Shown here: positions 22,489 through 34,538 of the stretch, in pieces
Numbering within the stretch: the first letter of the stretch is position 1
How the letters are laid out: each line of letters opens with the position of its first letter
Source: Schizophyllum amplum
Taxonomy: Eukaryota > Basidiomycota > Agaricomycetes > Agaricales > Schizophyllaceae
Assembly: GCA_007026445.1 (NCBI GenBank)
Contig: VDMD01000032.1
Coordinates: 1 to 64,000 of the forward strand
Direction: 5' to 3'
DNA length: 64,000 bases
Position numbers and translations under genes: made by a program
The notes under the pieces: generated by a model
What the model saw: the letters and a program-made list of their open reading frames with translations, nothing else
What the model was told of the DNA's origin: nothing
Database searches by the model: none

Positions 22489-24029
22489 GTTGCGAGTAGG
22501 GCGTGGCGAATGCAAGAGTCGAACTGTTGTGGGTGCAAGAGTCGTACCGTTGTGCGTGCAAAAGTCGTAGGGCCGTCGGTCGTGCAGGAAGAGAGAGCGG
22601 TGGCACGTGAAGGGAACGGCGAGATCGCTCTTTAAAGGGACGCGCCTCGTGTGCCGGAGATACGAAGCGGTTGATTGGGCGAACAATGGGGCCCTGCCGC
22701 TCATCGACCAAATTCGGTAATAAAGGTCGTTGGCCCTCGAGGCCAGGCGATCTCGCCATCAGAAGAGCCGGAACTTTGTGCAAAGGGTCCTGGGTCATGA
22801 CATCGGCATTCAATACTACACGTACCGCGTCTTTCTGGGGCGGACATTCGAGATTGGTTTGACAATCGAAAAGACGTCGTCCGCCATTGAGGGCGACCGC
22901 GCCGTCTTATTCATTCCAGACAGCAAGTCAATACAGATCTAGTGTAACATATTCGCAGAGCTCAGCGGTCAATGCCATGACACGGTGGCCATCGCGGTTC
23001 AGGTGGAGGTTGGTGTTGAAGGAAGGCACGTGGCAAAAGTCAACCGCGATCACGCCGGTCCTCGCGGGCCGATCCGCCGTGTCCGCTCCTTGTTCGCCAC
23101 CGTCATGGCTCAAGTCCTCGTCGAGCGCTAGCGCGACTCTGGAGAAGGTAACCGCTGCATCGTTTCGAATCTTAGGCCGTGCTAAGTCGTAGGACATCGT
23201 CGATAAGACTTTGCAGGAAGACGGAGTTCACCGATCGACGGCTTTTGCAACGTTCCTTCCTGCCCTAGGGCCTCAAGCCATGATACGCTACCCCTCCTGT
23301 ACTCTATCAAGAATGATATGCTCAGAATTTGCCTTGTCATTGACTGCAAGATGCTCGGCGTGTGCCTCAAGGGCGCGAAGATCTTTGCCCGTCCCGCCAT
23401 CGTCAACTTTCACGAAGCGTTCAGAGTCACAGCTTTCGTTTAGTGTCAGTACGCCAACGCGTACGCAATCACAGGACGCAGATCTCTGGCATATCCGGGG
23501 GGTGTACATGACTGGTGGTGCGTAGTCTGACATATTCGCTGAACGATCGGTCGCTGATGCCTGAAATCGCACTCGCAGCACAATTGTTCAGGCCCCTCTC
23601 CCTCTGTGCGCTCCCCCATATTCTCTGTCCTCCCCGACCTCTCAACCCTTGTGCAGCATGTCAAAACTCGTCACAGTGTTCACGGACGGCGACGAAGACG
23701 TCGACCCGCGCGATGAAGGTTCAGCACCTTTCGGACAGTTGCCTCCTCATATCAGTGGGCGCACGGGAATATTGGTGCGTCTTTTGTGTTATGTGCTATC
23801 TGCTGTATCTGACCAGATCCCGGCAAAGGTCTGGCCATATTTTGCCATCCTCCTTCTGCCTTCGTGCGTCGTCACGAACTCGGCGCGCTCCAGACACACT
23901 ACGCCGGTCATAGCGCTGCAGAGAAGGTCGTGGATCATGAGTTATACTAGGGAGGTGCGTTTGCTCAAAGTTTTATACATCATAAGGAATTTTCTCCCTA
24001 CTCTCGTCGTGCCCCTGCTTGCATCGTCC

Positions 24030-24175
24030 CCCCGCTGTCCTAGTCCCCCCGCTCGGCTTGTGCCCCGCTCGGCTTGTCCCCTCCCCCCTCGGCTTGTCCC
24101 CCCGCTCGCCTCGTCTCTCCGCTCGCCTCGTCTCTCCACTCGCCTCGTCTCTCCACTCGCCTCGTCTCGTTGCGC
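24030..24175. repeat. short pyrimidine-rich tandem repeats
   Basis: CCCCGCTCGGCTTGTCCC units pass into CTCGCCTCGTCTCTCCACT units (about 17-19 bp each). No gene is called. Confidence 0.7.
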
Positions 24176-24287
24176 GCGACCTTATTCTCCTTTGTCTATA
24201 TCCTTTCCCCTGCCGATTCGGCGTTGCTTCCCTTCCGTTCTCTCCCGGCACATCCGCTTCCAGACCGTTCAATCTCGTCCGTCATGA

Positions 24288-24363
24288 ATAACGTACCCGC
24301 TCTTGAGTAACCTACCCGCTCCTGAGTAACCTACCCGCTCTTGTGTAACCTATCCGCTCTTGA
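24288..24363. repeat. 19-bp tandem repeat, four copies
   Basis: GTAACCTACCCGCTCTTGA occurs at 24307, 24326 and 24345, with a slightly changed copy at 24288. It lies about 700 bp upstream of the F-box-like gene. Confidence 0.85.
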
Positions 24364-25043
24364 TCAACGTACCTGCAGGTACCTCGCCTCAACCACCGCG
24401 GCCACCATCCCTTGATACCTTATGCAGGACGTGGCGCACCGCCACGGCTCTGGTCTGAGACCGCGGCATATTCGGGCGCGATAGCGCGCGAGGAGGGAAG
24501 GTGCGTCGATGGCACATGTCTGGCTCTCATATCACGCCAGCCCTCGTTCACGTACATCGAAGACGCTTGATCATAAGTACTCTCAGTTTTTTGCCCTCTC
24601 ACCAGGCGAGGGCTCGTCGTTATCCTCATCCTAACTTCCACTCCACCGTGGATTCACACAGTTCGAGCGGACTGAGATAAGTGCGCGCGTGCTAGGTGCC
24701 GCCGGACCATCTCCTCGAACGACTCGGCTTCCTGCAGGTGATTCCGCACAGTGCTGCTTCCTCACGCTCGCTAAAAATCTGCCAGACTACCGAGCATGCG
24801 GCGTTCTACATGGTCAGCGCGTCCCCACGAACCATCTGCAGTCAAAGTGAGACAATACTAGGACCCGAATCGCCACTTTCAACTCGGAATTTTCACGTGA
24901 CCGTGTCTGCTCTCGGGCCGAAGGAAGGCGCGCACGCGGACACACACACGCCGCTTGCGCGAGGCCCTCATCCGCACCGTATCCGCTGTACGACACTCCT
25001 CGTTCTTTACCCCGAAGTCAGCCTCCGCTGACGTAGATCCCAG

Positions 25044-26383
25044 ATGCATGAGGCGCTGCTAATAGCAGACATCCTCGGTCTCGTCTTCAACGACAATGCG
25101 CTCCATCCTGCAGATCTTTACCGATGCGCGCTTGTCTGTCGTCACTGGCGCGACACCGCTGTCTCCAAACTATGGGAGGACGTTGATTTCGAGAACCTCC
25201 TTCGTCTTTTCCCCTTGGATCGTGATGACCCAGACACGATCAGCGGCGATGGCGTAGGTGTTCGGAATGCCTTCTCTTCGCCAGCGCGTCGCTCACTTAC
25301 TCACAGCATGGAGCCCTGTTTCGCGACTTGAACTTGTTTTCAAGCCACGCAATGTCCGTCAGGCGCCTCACAGTAAGCCTCAAAACGGTTCCCGAGATCG
25401 AACAACGGTCCATCGCTTGCCTTACATATGGAGCGATCATGTATCCTTCTCTCCAGCATCTCTTTCTGGAAGACCATCCGCAAGATGGCCGGACAGATCT
25501 AGTTCTGGATTTTATTTACCACTTGCTCAACGACCGCGCCAACAACACCTCCGAGTCGCACTGCCCGACTGCGCTCCTCCGCAGTTTCCAGTCCAAGAAC
25601 ATCCCCATCCCCGACGTTTTGCGCATCCTACGCATGCGTCGCGCACGCCACTTGCACAGCGTCCGCATCACCGCAGCAATCGTTCACTCGAACGATCTCT
25701 CGTATATCTCGCGCTCGTTACGGGAGACGATGGACACACACACCTTTCGCGAAGTCACCGTCGCTCGCACCCTCCAGAGCTTCCCGCCGCCAAGAGACAT
25801 GCCGCTCTCGCTTGAACATCTCAGATCGCTCTCTTCCTTCCGTCACCTCACGCGCGTGGAGTTCATTAACTTTGGTGTCGCGGCCCTGGGCGATATCGAA
25901 TACGCGGCGTGCGCTGCGTGGTGGCCCCAGCTACGCGTCTTTTCCGTGGAACCCCCGGTCAGCACCGAACCCCGTGAGCCGTGCACGCTCGAGGCGGTTG
26001 AGGCGTTCGCGCGCAAGTGTCCGGATCTCGAACGCCTCTCGCTACCTTTGCAGTCAATTATACCCCCCGAGTACACTCCAGCGCTTCCGCTGCGCTCGAG
26101 GCCGGCTCCTGCGGTGACCATCTATGCCGGAGGCGGTAGGATGGCAATGATTGGTGACTTGTACTGGCAATGGTCCGATGATCCTGCTGCGAAGGCGCGA
26201 CATCTCAAGAATCTCGCTGTGTATCTTCTCGCGCTATTCCCTGAGTTGGAATGCGTATATAAGGGCACGAGTACCGATCTTGATCCGGATTGGGACATGT
26301 ACGGACCAGGCAAGGAGCGCGGTATATGGATGGAGTTCGCTGTTTCGCTGGCTGCCTTGAAGGGCAACACGAAGCTGGGCTGA
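25044..26383 (+). CDS. F-box-like/LRR protein, copy A
   Basis: Two exons (25044-25253 and 25307-26383) join in phase 0 to 428 residues. The intron is 53 nt and starts GTAGGT. The N terminus (MHEALLIADILGLVF...LYRCALVCRHWRDTAVSKLWEDV) is a typical basidiomycete F-box-like domain, which would bind Skp1 in an SCF ubiquitin ligase. The rest consists of irregular Leu-rich segments, including FRHLTRVEF and YAACAAWWPQLRVFSVEPP, likely the substrate-binding side. The paralogue at 27249-28573 is tail to tail with it and about half identical, with the same intron position. Such families are large and fast-evolving in Agaricomycetes; the target protein is unknown. Confidence 0.85.
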
Positions 26384-27248
26384 GCGCAGTGTCATTCGAG
26401 TCGTGATTCGGCGTTGATACGACAACGATGTTGCCAGTGCGTAACGCTGAGCATTGTACCGTGTTCCTCGAGCACCTTTGTAGAGCTCCAACGACGAGAG
26501 ATGTCGTATTCATGTCCCGTTTAGTGTCACATTGTGCAAATGAGAAGAGTATGTCTATTCTGCACCACGATGGCAGTCTACAGAAGTCTCTGCCCTGGTG
26601 ATTTCTTTCACTTTCCACTCTCTCCTCCGCAAATCGGCCCACCCACTCAATGAGACGTCGTCTACTTGCTGATATGACTGGAACACCGAAACGACTGACG
26701 GGCTACTATTTGACAACGCAGACCCCGCTTTCAGCTCCCGCTGCATGATCATCACGCACGGGGGAAATATCAATCAGCTTACGACTTCTAATTACTGTAT
26801 GTGTACTTACCACGTCTTCACGGCGATCCTAGTGCTCCTTCAGAGCCTTCAGCGCCACATCGAACTTGGCCCACATCGCCTGCCTCAGGACCCCTGCTTA
26901 TTAGCGGCGAGGTATATGTCAATGTCGGACAAATTTTGGCCTTTTGAAGGTCGAAGGTCTCTGGAAAAGCCGGACAAATTGAGGGTTGGTCGGGAGCATG
27001 TCTCTGGCGAATGTCGGACAAAATCTCCAGATTACCCTCTGTTCGCCCCTCTGGGACCCCCCTCAACGTCCTCGGGGGTGCCCGGGGGCTGCCGACTTAC
27101 CATATGGGGTGGCCGGACCTCCGGTCCGGTCCAAAATTCAAAGGATGTCTCTGGAAAAGCCGGACAAAACGACCCAGATTGCGCAAAAAATGTCGGACAA
27201 AAAAAGGGCACATTTGGCGGACCATGACATAGACCTCCCCACCGATAA
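26384..27248. repeat. convergent spacer with TGTCGGACAAA repeats
   Basis: The first ~350 bases are the 3' flank of copy A. From about 26900 the sequence carries scattered repeats: TGTCGGACAAA at 26923, 27012 and 27191, and the longer GTCTCTGGAAAAGCCGGACAAA at about 26957 and 27147. A GGACCTCCGGTCCGGTCC palindrome-rich patch lies at 27115-27132. It looks like remains of a small interspersed repeat; no coding region is seen. Confidence 0.6.
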
Positions 27249-28573
27249 TCAGGGGTCCTCCTGCCTCCCTTCTGCCGCAGGCGCATGATATCCCGCATCA
27301 GCCGGTGTTCGACCGACGTGGGTTACACGTTCTAGACCAGGAAACAGCATGAGGAGATACGAAGCGAGATCCTCGACGTAGCGTGTGTACCGAAGCGGAT
27401 TCAGCTCCTGTGTACTGACACTAACTTCCATGCTCGCGAGGAAGTCATCGACAATGCGTATTGTGACGGCCGGACGACGTGTAGTACTGGATTGAACTTG
27501 GGCATGCGAGGAGAAGTCACGTGGAACGGTCGCATACAACAAGGGCAGACAAAGCAGCTCGAGACTCGGGCACTCGCGCGCGAACGCCTCGACGGCGCTG
27601 AGGGTGCATGTGCCCGGGTACCACGCCTCCGGCACTGGCGGTTGCAAGACGAAGACGCGCAGCTCAGGCCACCACGCCGCGCATTGTGCGTACTCTGCGT
27701 CGTCCATGGACGCGGCCGCAACACCGATGAACTCGAGGCGCGTCAAGCGTTGGAAGACCGAAAGGCACTCGAGATGAACCAGAGTGAGGAAGTAGCGATC
27801 CGGTGATCCATATGCGCGAGATGCACATAGGGTTCGCGTGATAGTCAATTCGCGAAGTGTGCGTACGTCGAGCGTCGAGGGTAAGATCTCGATGAAAGAC
27901 GATAGCGTGTCCAGGTTCGCAATCTGCCCAGTGACGCAGATCGATTGCAGACTTCGCGCACGAGGCAGGTGCAAGAGCGAGATGATGTCCGATACGGGGG
28001 TTCGATGTGTTTCGATGGACTGAAGGCTCGCCACCTCCCGCGCGCGGTCGTTCGCATCCAGCAGGAGGAGGGACAAACACGGCACGGTAATCACCTCTTC
28101 GCTTTGAAGGGGGCCGTGGATGACGAGCTGCCGAAGAGAAGGGAAAGCCGACGCGCGAGAGACGACCGGGGCGATGGCCCATTGTTGATCTATGGGCACA
28201 GCACTGATGTCCAATACGAAGCGCTTTGCTAAAGCCGTGCGCATGGAGAACTCCTCCCATCCGGAAGGTAGTACACGATGCTGCTATAAGATGAGATACA
28301 GAGGCGCGAGATCGTGCATATGAGGCTTACATGATTATCGCTATCAAGCGCGCGTGGAAGTCCTTCAGATGAATCGTAGTCCGGATCCAGAGTTTCCTTA
28401 GGAAGCAAGCCAAAGAGAGCCTCGGTGCTCCTTATGTCCTCCCAGATCTTAGGAACGGCTACGTAGCGCCACATCGAGCACACAAGAGCACAGTGAAAGA
28501 GATCGGCATGTCGAAGCACCGCCTCGTCAAGGATGATATTGAGGATATCTAGAGTATATAGCGCTTCGTGCAT
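27249..28573 (-). CDS. F-box-like/LRR protein, copy B
   Basis: Two exons (28573-28331 and 28283-27249) join in phase 0 to 425 residues. The acceptor could be three bases further in (TAG or CAG), changing one residue. It starts MHEALYTLDILNIIL, as in copy A, with LFHCALVCSMWRYVAVPKIWEDI as the F-box-like core. The LRR-like part keeps QRLTRLEF, YAQCAAWWPELRVFVLQPP and AVEAFARECPSLELL. It is expected to act as an SCF adaptor; the substrate is unknown. The C terminus ends in a Pro/Ala/Gly-rich tail not shared with copy A. Confidence 0.85.
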
Positions 28574-31500
28574 CTGAGAGTCTTCGTCAGCAAGGTATAT
28601 ATGTGTCGTATATGGCGCCCAAGACTACCTTGAGGCAAATCAATATCCGTCGACCGTCTGCTCGTTCGACAAAGACACGAGTCGAACGCGACTCGAACGC
28701 TCGAACTGGAAAGCAAGCTAGGAAGAATATCTGTTTGTGCAGCTAGCTTGTATTCCAGCGGAAGGTCGAACGTTGGCGCAACGAATACAAGCTCAAGCGG
28801 GTGACGGTGGGAGGCAGGCGCGCTAGACCGCGACGCCTTCAAGCGGTCCGAGCATCCGAGGATCACGTGACTTTGTTTGTGATCGGCCTGCCAGTGCCGC
28901 ATCTTCTTCAACTTGAACTTCTGCTCCATCGTCCGACCTTCGGACGAACTTCCCGGTCTCAGTCGCCTTTCTCTCCGTATGACATTGAATCTGATACTCA
29001 CAGGCCTACCTGCTTCTTCCAGAACCGTGTCTCAGTGTCTTCTGCTTTGGTTCTGCGACTGGTCAGCGTCGACCCCGACGACTTCGCTATCGTCGACCCT
29101 ACATATGCGGCATCTGAAGCATACCTACTTAAACTCACTGCTATTACTCAGGTCAAGCAACTCGAACAAAGCCCCAGAGATCGCGTGCCATCGTGCATCA
29201 AGCATTGGAAGTCCACGACGTTTCTGCCCTGTCGCTTGTATTTCACCCTTCCTTGGCGATCTGCACACTCGCCTATACCCGTACCTGGACATTTGCGACG
29301 ATGTGTGCTCGTCTTGATCTCCGCGCCTGCGGCCTGAAGCACGTGCGTCGCCCCCTGTCGTTTTTGTCCTGGTGCTGACCGCAAATTTCTGTAGCGATAT
29401 CGATCACCCTGACGAGCAGTTCGTGGCTCGTCGAGCTCGGGCATGCGGATCCAGTCCGAGCGCATCGAGTGCGCCTGGCATGCTTCTTGCGATGTCCATA
29501 TTGAGAAGAGCGCGGGCGACGACTGGCGGACTGGCGGACTTCTATCCGAAAGGCAGACGCGACGTGCGGAGAGAACGTTAGATCCGTCCAAATTGGTGGC
29601 TCGTGGAAGCACGCGCGCGTGAGACTGCCAACCTTGCAGTAACTCAGCCATCCCCGGACGCATATCCACGACCTCCCCCTCTCCAGCCTCAATTCTGAAT
29701 CCCTCCTCCAGACCCTCCTCGCTTTGCTCTCCCGCGTCGTGGCGAACTCGGTGCGTTTCCCCGCATCATCGCATATGGCGCAGTCTCACGCGTCGTCGCA
29801 AGCTTAGGCGCTCTGGACATACACGACCGATCATCGCGCCACTCTTGGGACCGCTTGTCTTTGGTCTCGAGGGAGAAGGAAGCGGGTTCAAGGGCATACA
29901 GCCGAGGTGCGTCAAGGTGACATCGTGGTTCTCGCGTCGTCTCCCCCCTACATGAAGTTTTTCCCGATCTCAGCAGGTTTCCGATCCGTCAACCTGGACG
30001 TGCAGTCCGACTGATTTCATCATCTCCATCCTGCCAATTCGTTTTCATGCTCCTCGAAATTCCTAGCGTCATGTCGTGCCGTCAGCGTCCTTATCATTCC
30101 CGCCGCTCTTATTATTGTCTGTGTCTGCGTCGTTGCGCGTATTCGTTTTCATCGTCTTCCCTTCGTTGTCGTTAGTATCCTCAACGTTCTCGTTGCCTTC
30201 TCTTTGTTTTCGTTGTCTGCTCTTCGTTTTCGTTATCCTCATCGTTTGTTTCGGCCTCATTTCCCTCTCTCTTTCCCTCTCCCCTTTCTAATCCCTTCCC
30301 ACCGTCTCCTCTGCTCGTTCACGTTGAACACCTCGCTCTTCCAGTCTTTTCCGCCCCTCCAGACCCTCCCTCCTCACCCCTCCCCTGATTCGGGATCAGC
30401 CCCTTACTCTCCCTCTCCTGTAGAGATTGGCTGACTCACACCCTATAGATGGCTCGCCTTCACCTCGCATTTACATCACCCCCATCATCGTCAACGTCGT
30501 CCTCTTCGGAAAACTGGAGATCAGAGGACTGTCACGACTCACGAATTGGATCGCAAGGTACCCCGGCACGATGGGGCGCGCAAGGAGAGAAGGTGCGGAG
30601 TCGTTGGTACATTTATGGCCCTTGTTTTCATCACTGATCATATCACGCCATCCTTTCTCTGTGCAGCGAAAGCGCTCGAGCATCCTCTCGTCAGTCTCAA
30701 CCCTCTCGCCGCTTTTCCACTCCTCGCGCCGTCTTCGCCCCTCGTGCCGTTATCACCCGTCATGTTGTTTTCGCTCCTTGCACCCTGCCGTTCTCACTCA
30801 TCGTGCCGTCCTCGTCCCTCGCGCCGTTTTCACCCCTTTCACCGGTCTCATCACTCGCGCCAGTCAGGCTAATATTTGTCACAGTAACGACATCCTACCC
30901 AAACGCGCTCGCAGCCAGCGGCGCTGCCTCCGAAGGCGCGCTCGCTGCTCGAGGCGCTGCCTTCGATGGCGCGCTCGAGGCGCAGAAGTGCGCGGCTCGT
31001 GCGCCGCAACAGCCTGTCGTACGATCTGGGCCCGTTGCGGAACCGGATTTGTGAGCGCAACGGGAGAGCTGTGAGCGTATGAGGGTTAGTGGACATAAAT
31101 CCTTGGGCGTGTGTAGGTGCGAGGTGGAAGCGCGAGAACCGTTTCTGTTTAAAACTGACTGTGCTAAGTCTAACTCACGACTCAATTAGAGCAGGCAAGG
31201 CAGTCTGCAGGGACGAACGACCACCACGCGTAGACGCGCTCGGACAGGCTGAAGAGGTGTGTGGATGGTATTTGTCCCCGCAAGTCGCGCAGATGATGTT
31301 TGACCATGACGCGCAGATTATCTGATCTCGGGTATTCGGACTCAGCGACAATCCCGGCGGAAACGCAGAAGCGAGATTCTGTCGTTTCGAGAATCGAACA
31401 GCGGAGAGAAGAAACAATCGAGGCAATGGGGACCGCCCGCTACCTCCGCGCAGCTCGCCTGGTCCGCGGGAGGTACGAATCTCCTTGCTTGCTTTCTATG

Positions 31501-31977
31501 GCAACTGCAGACACCATATGTAGCTTGCCTTCAAGGGCATATTGATCGCTTACATTGAATATATTGTTTCTTGATAACACTCAATCAACAGTATCGCCTC
31601 GCCTCACTCCTTCTATCTCACTCGTCACTGCGCAGCGCATCTCTTCATTCCCGTCCCGCCATACTCCAACCTCTATTCCCATCGCCTCAAGGCTCTTCGT
31701 AGTCGTACTCTTCTACACACTCTCCCTCATCCATTCCCAACTTTTCGTAGCGGCGACGCTCCTGAGGAGCGAAGGGAAGGCTGCGTCCCGGGAATGAGGA
31801 GTGCCGCGCTGACTAATGCGGTCAGATATGGCATGTTTAAAGGCGGGCTGTCAATGGGGCTGGGTGACAACGCGAAGGCGAGAGGGGGGAAGTCGTGGAA
31901 GAGGAGATGCAATAGATATGTAGTATGGGCGATTGCGGCAAATAAGCAAGAACTGGAGAACGTGGCTAATAACTCGG
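28574..31977. other. 3.4-kb region without a supportable gene
   Basis: Frames here are short and none shows a recognisable domain. Segments near 28900-29340 and 29650-29900 have a faint F-box/LRR flavour (for example SSRHSWDRLSLVSRE), but the frame breaks repeatedly. They may be remains of another family member. 30060-30290 is pyrimidine-rich with CGTTTTCGTT words. A 33-bp unit (AGGCGCTGCCTTCGATGGCG-like) is present twice at about 30910-30975. The last part is the 3' flank of the next gene. Confidence 0.4.
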
Positions 31978-33378
31978 TCACCAATCCGTGTACGTGCAGC
32001 TCAGAGCTGCAACTCTTTTTCCTTGAACGATTCGCTCCTCCTTCCGCGTCCTGTACACCTCTAAAAGCAGGTCAAGACTTTGATAATCGGCATATTCGAA
32101 CTCGCGTAGATTTGAGACGAGGGGAGGTGTGTCGCCACGGCAGACCAAACATTCCAGTACAGCGTCTGGGTTCGGGCTTGGAAAGCTGGATATTCGCAGC
32201 TCTTCCAGGTTGTCCATTCTCTCCAACACATGAATCATCGATGTGACACCATCGTGCGTAACATCCGCGCGCTCGTTGATATCGACCTCGAGAAGTCGTA
32301 TGCGCGAGGGAGAAGTCGTACGCGTCGTGAAGGCCTCCATAGCATCGGGGAGGTAGTCAACGCCATCGGTGACCTTGATAACTTCGAGTTTCGGAGCGGT
32401 GATGTGGTAGAATATGGCACACGCAGAGTGGGAGAGGTCGATGCGCTTGAGAGAATGCATGGACAGCGGCTGCATGCTCAGTCCGGAACGGAAGGTCTGT
32501 TCATACGCTTGCGGGTCGATGACGTCGATCTCGACGTGTACCAGCGTGGCGGCACATAGACGCAAGACCGGGAGGACATACGTTGCAGGGAAAGGGTAAA
32601 TGACGTTGATGACTAGGGTTGCGAGCATCTTCAGCGAGGTTGGCTGGAGAAAGGTTTGGCAGTCGGTGTCTAGAGCAACTAGATGGACTGCTAAGCGCTG
32701 AAGACGCGGCGCCGTAAGGTTCAGGATGCGCTTGGCATGGAAGGGTCCACCAAATGCATCGATATAAAGGCTTTCGAGATGAGCAGCGTGTACATGGCCT
32801 AGGTCGCGCAATACATCGCCATTTCCTACGAATCTCACCGAGCGCCATCTTTGCGCATACGGGCCAAGCCGACTCCAGAAGTTCAACAAGAGCCTATGGT
32901 CGCGGCAGTGCATATCGAGGGGGCACTCCAACGAGAGGTTGAAGTAGAGGTCGATGTATTTGTCTAGCTCGGAAGCGGAAGTTGCGACGACGTGAGTCCA
33001 CAGCCGCGGCGTCGCACGAGCGACACGGCGCCACGTGGTGCTGACGCGCGCGATAGTCCTAGGCATGTTTGTGGGATCGAGACTGGTAAGCTGTGATTCT
33101 GTGGCCTTGAGGAAGATTTCGGAGAGGAGTTCGGGGAACAGACGGTGCACAGGAGACGTAAGAGATCGGTGGACATCTACTTGGGCGATGAGCTTCTCAC
33201 GAGCCGTCGCGAGATCGTGTAGAATGGCGTCGAGTCGTCCGATCTCGGATAGCAGTAAATCGGAGTGATCCTGGATTGCCTTCGCCTCTTCTGGCGACGG
33301 GACGAAGCCCTCGCGCTGCAGATCGAGATGGAAGACGGATGCCGCTTGCTGAAGCGTCGTGAGGGCTCGCTGCGGCAT
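31978..33378 (-). CDS. F-box-like protein, left arm of palindromic duplication
   Basis: One exon encodes 466 residues from ATG (MPQRALTTLQQA). A coiled-coil-like N terminus (residues about 30-65, ending AREKLIAQVDVHRSL) leads into an F-box-like core, PVHRLFPELLSEIFLKA, followed by TIARVSTTWRRVARATPRLW, the usual F-box continuation in Agaricomycetes. The remainder has LRR-like strands such as APRLQRLAVHL. The probable role is substrate adaptor of an SCF ligase. The right-arm paralogue at 48766-50142 is about 70% identical over the first 95 residues. The C terminus carries a short extra tail (SCTYTDW) compared with it. Confidence 0.9.
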   Translation of the reverse strand: MPQRALTTLQQAASVFHLDLQREGFVPSPEEAKAIQDHSDLLLSEIGRLDAILHDLATAREKLIAQVDVHRSLTSPVHRLFPELLSEIFLKATESQLTSLDPTNMPRTIARVSTTWRRVARATPRLWTHVVATSASELDKYIDLYFNLSLECPLDMHCRDHRLLLNFWSRLGPYAQRWRSVRFVGNGDVLRDLGHVHAAHLESLYIDAFGGPFHAKRILNLTAPRLQRLAVHLVALDTDCQTFLQPTSLKMLATLVINVIYPFPATYVLPVLRLCAATLVHVEIDVIDPQAYEQTFRSGLSMQPLSMHSLKRIDLSHSACAIFYHITAPKLEVIKVTDGVDYLPDAMEAFTTRTTSPSRIRLLEVDINERADVTHDGVTSMIHVLERMDNLEELRISSFPSPNPDAVLECLVCRGDTPPLVSNLREFEYADYQSLDLLLEVYRTRKEERIVQGKRVAALSCTYTDW

Positions 33379-34538
33379 GATGTCTAAGCAATCTTGTTAG
33401 TGAAGCACTTAGACGAAGTTGAATCCGTACGGAGTAGGCGAGTCAATCCTCACCTCAGCGTGGATTCTGGGACGACGTCAGGAGGAAACCCGTGGCGGCG
33501 AAGAGGCATTGGAGGCTGTGTCGCGTCGGTCCGCATGCCGGGTCACGCATAAAGCGCGTGATGCTATGTTGATCTCCTCCTGACAGAAGGAGGCGTGACA
33601 AGCCGGCTACAGTGACGAAGCAACGAGGAGGCGACGACAGACGACTGCAGTGACAAGGGCACTGACGAGCGAGGCCAATGACAAGCGGAACAATGCAGCG
33701 AGAGGAGCAGTGAAAGCCACGAGGCGACAAACAACATGGGAGAGACGGAGCGAGCTCCCGACGACCGGAGTTTACTCGCGAGGGGAGGTCCAAAAGGGAG
33801 GGCGAGCTCGGGAAGAACGCCGAACAACAGGACGACGAAGTCGCCTTGGGCGAGGTATGAGCTAACAAGAACCAGGCAGCAATGGTGAGGTGAGGCGGGG
33901 GCTGAGGAGAAGTGCGGTTCAGGCTGAGTGAGGCAAGACGACGAACGAGGGATAAGGCAAATCGAAGGACAAACGTCACGCGAGCGGCGAAAGATAAGCG
34001 AACGATGAACGACAGAGAACGGAAGACGGAGGACGAAGGCAATGAAGATTTTACCGCGGGCGACGATGCGAAGGCAGATGGGTGACGACACGATCGAAGG
34101 CAAATGGGGCGACGAGGGTGACGAGGAGTGAGAGGGGAAACACAAAGGGCGAGGAGACTAAGGCCACGAGAGGAACAAGCAGGCGGCGACGAGAGGGGAA
34201 AGGTGAGGAAGAGACAAAGGACGAAGGTGGCAAACAACAAGGGAGGAGGCGACAACCTACAGCCGATGCGAAGGCGACGAGACAATTAAGGGAGAGGCAA
34301 AGGGAGATGGTGAGAGATAGGGTACGCGTGAAGATACACAAAGCGTCGAGGAATGGAGGGAATGAGTCGAAGAGAGAAAGAAGAGGCGACGGATGACGAA
34401 CGACCATAGGACGAGGTCGCCGAAGCGACGGGCAATGCCAATGATCGAGGACGAACGAAGAATGTCGCTCAATCGACAAGGAGGCGAGGAGAAAGGTGTC
34501 ATGGTCGTGTTGTGTTATCGCAAAATGACATATGCGAA
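33379..34538. other. spacer between F-box-like gene and GFLY-repeat gene, left arm
   Basis: No gene is seen. It is rich in CGACGAG/GACGAAGG words, purine-biased from 33600 to 34480. The matching spacer on the right arm (48245-48765) is only ~520 bp and not purine-biased, so about 640 bp was gained here or lost there. Confidence 0.5.

Larger units (their letters stand above)
22489..25043. other. 2.5-kb stretch with only weak coding traces
   Basis: Two weak candidates exist. On the minus strand, frames at 23533-23288 (starting MSDYAPPVMYTPRICQ) and 23197-22928 look like two exons of one gene, but no splice pair joins them without a stop. On the plus strand a frame starts at 23658 (MSKLVTVFTDGDEDV) and meets a plausible GTGCGT donor near 23775, without a convincing next exon. 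Both may be relics. Tandem repeats at 24030-24175 and 24288-24363 are listed separately. The segment from 24400 to 25043 probably carries the promoter of the F-box-like gene. Confidence 0.35.

Noticed and set aside
22928..23533. Two-exon minus-strand gene starting MSDYAPPV
   Set aside because: The two frames cannot be joined by any GT-AG pair I could find without a stop or shift, and no domain is recognised; kept only as a possible relic in the gap note.
28801..29337. 178-codon plus-strand frame as an F-box gene
   Set aside because: No F-box-like core, a non-ATG-like context, and homology cannot be shown; only a faint LRR-like flavour.
33455..34285. 276-codon minus-strand frame between the left-arm genes
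   Set aside because: Ser/Leu/Pro-rich product of purine-biased spacer DNA; the right-arm spacer has no counterpart.
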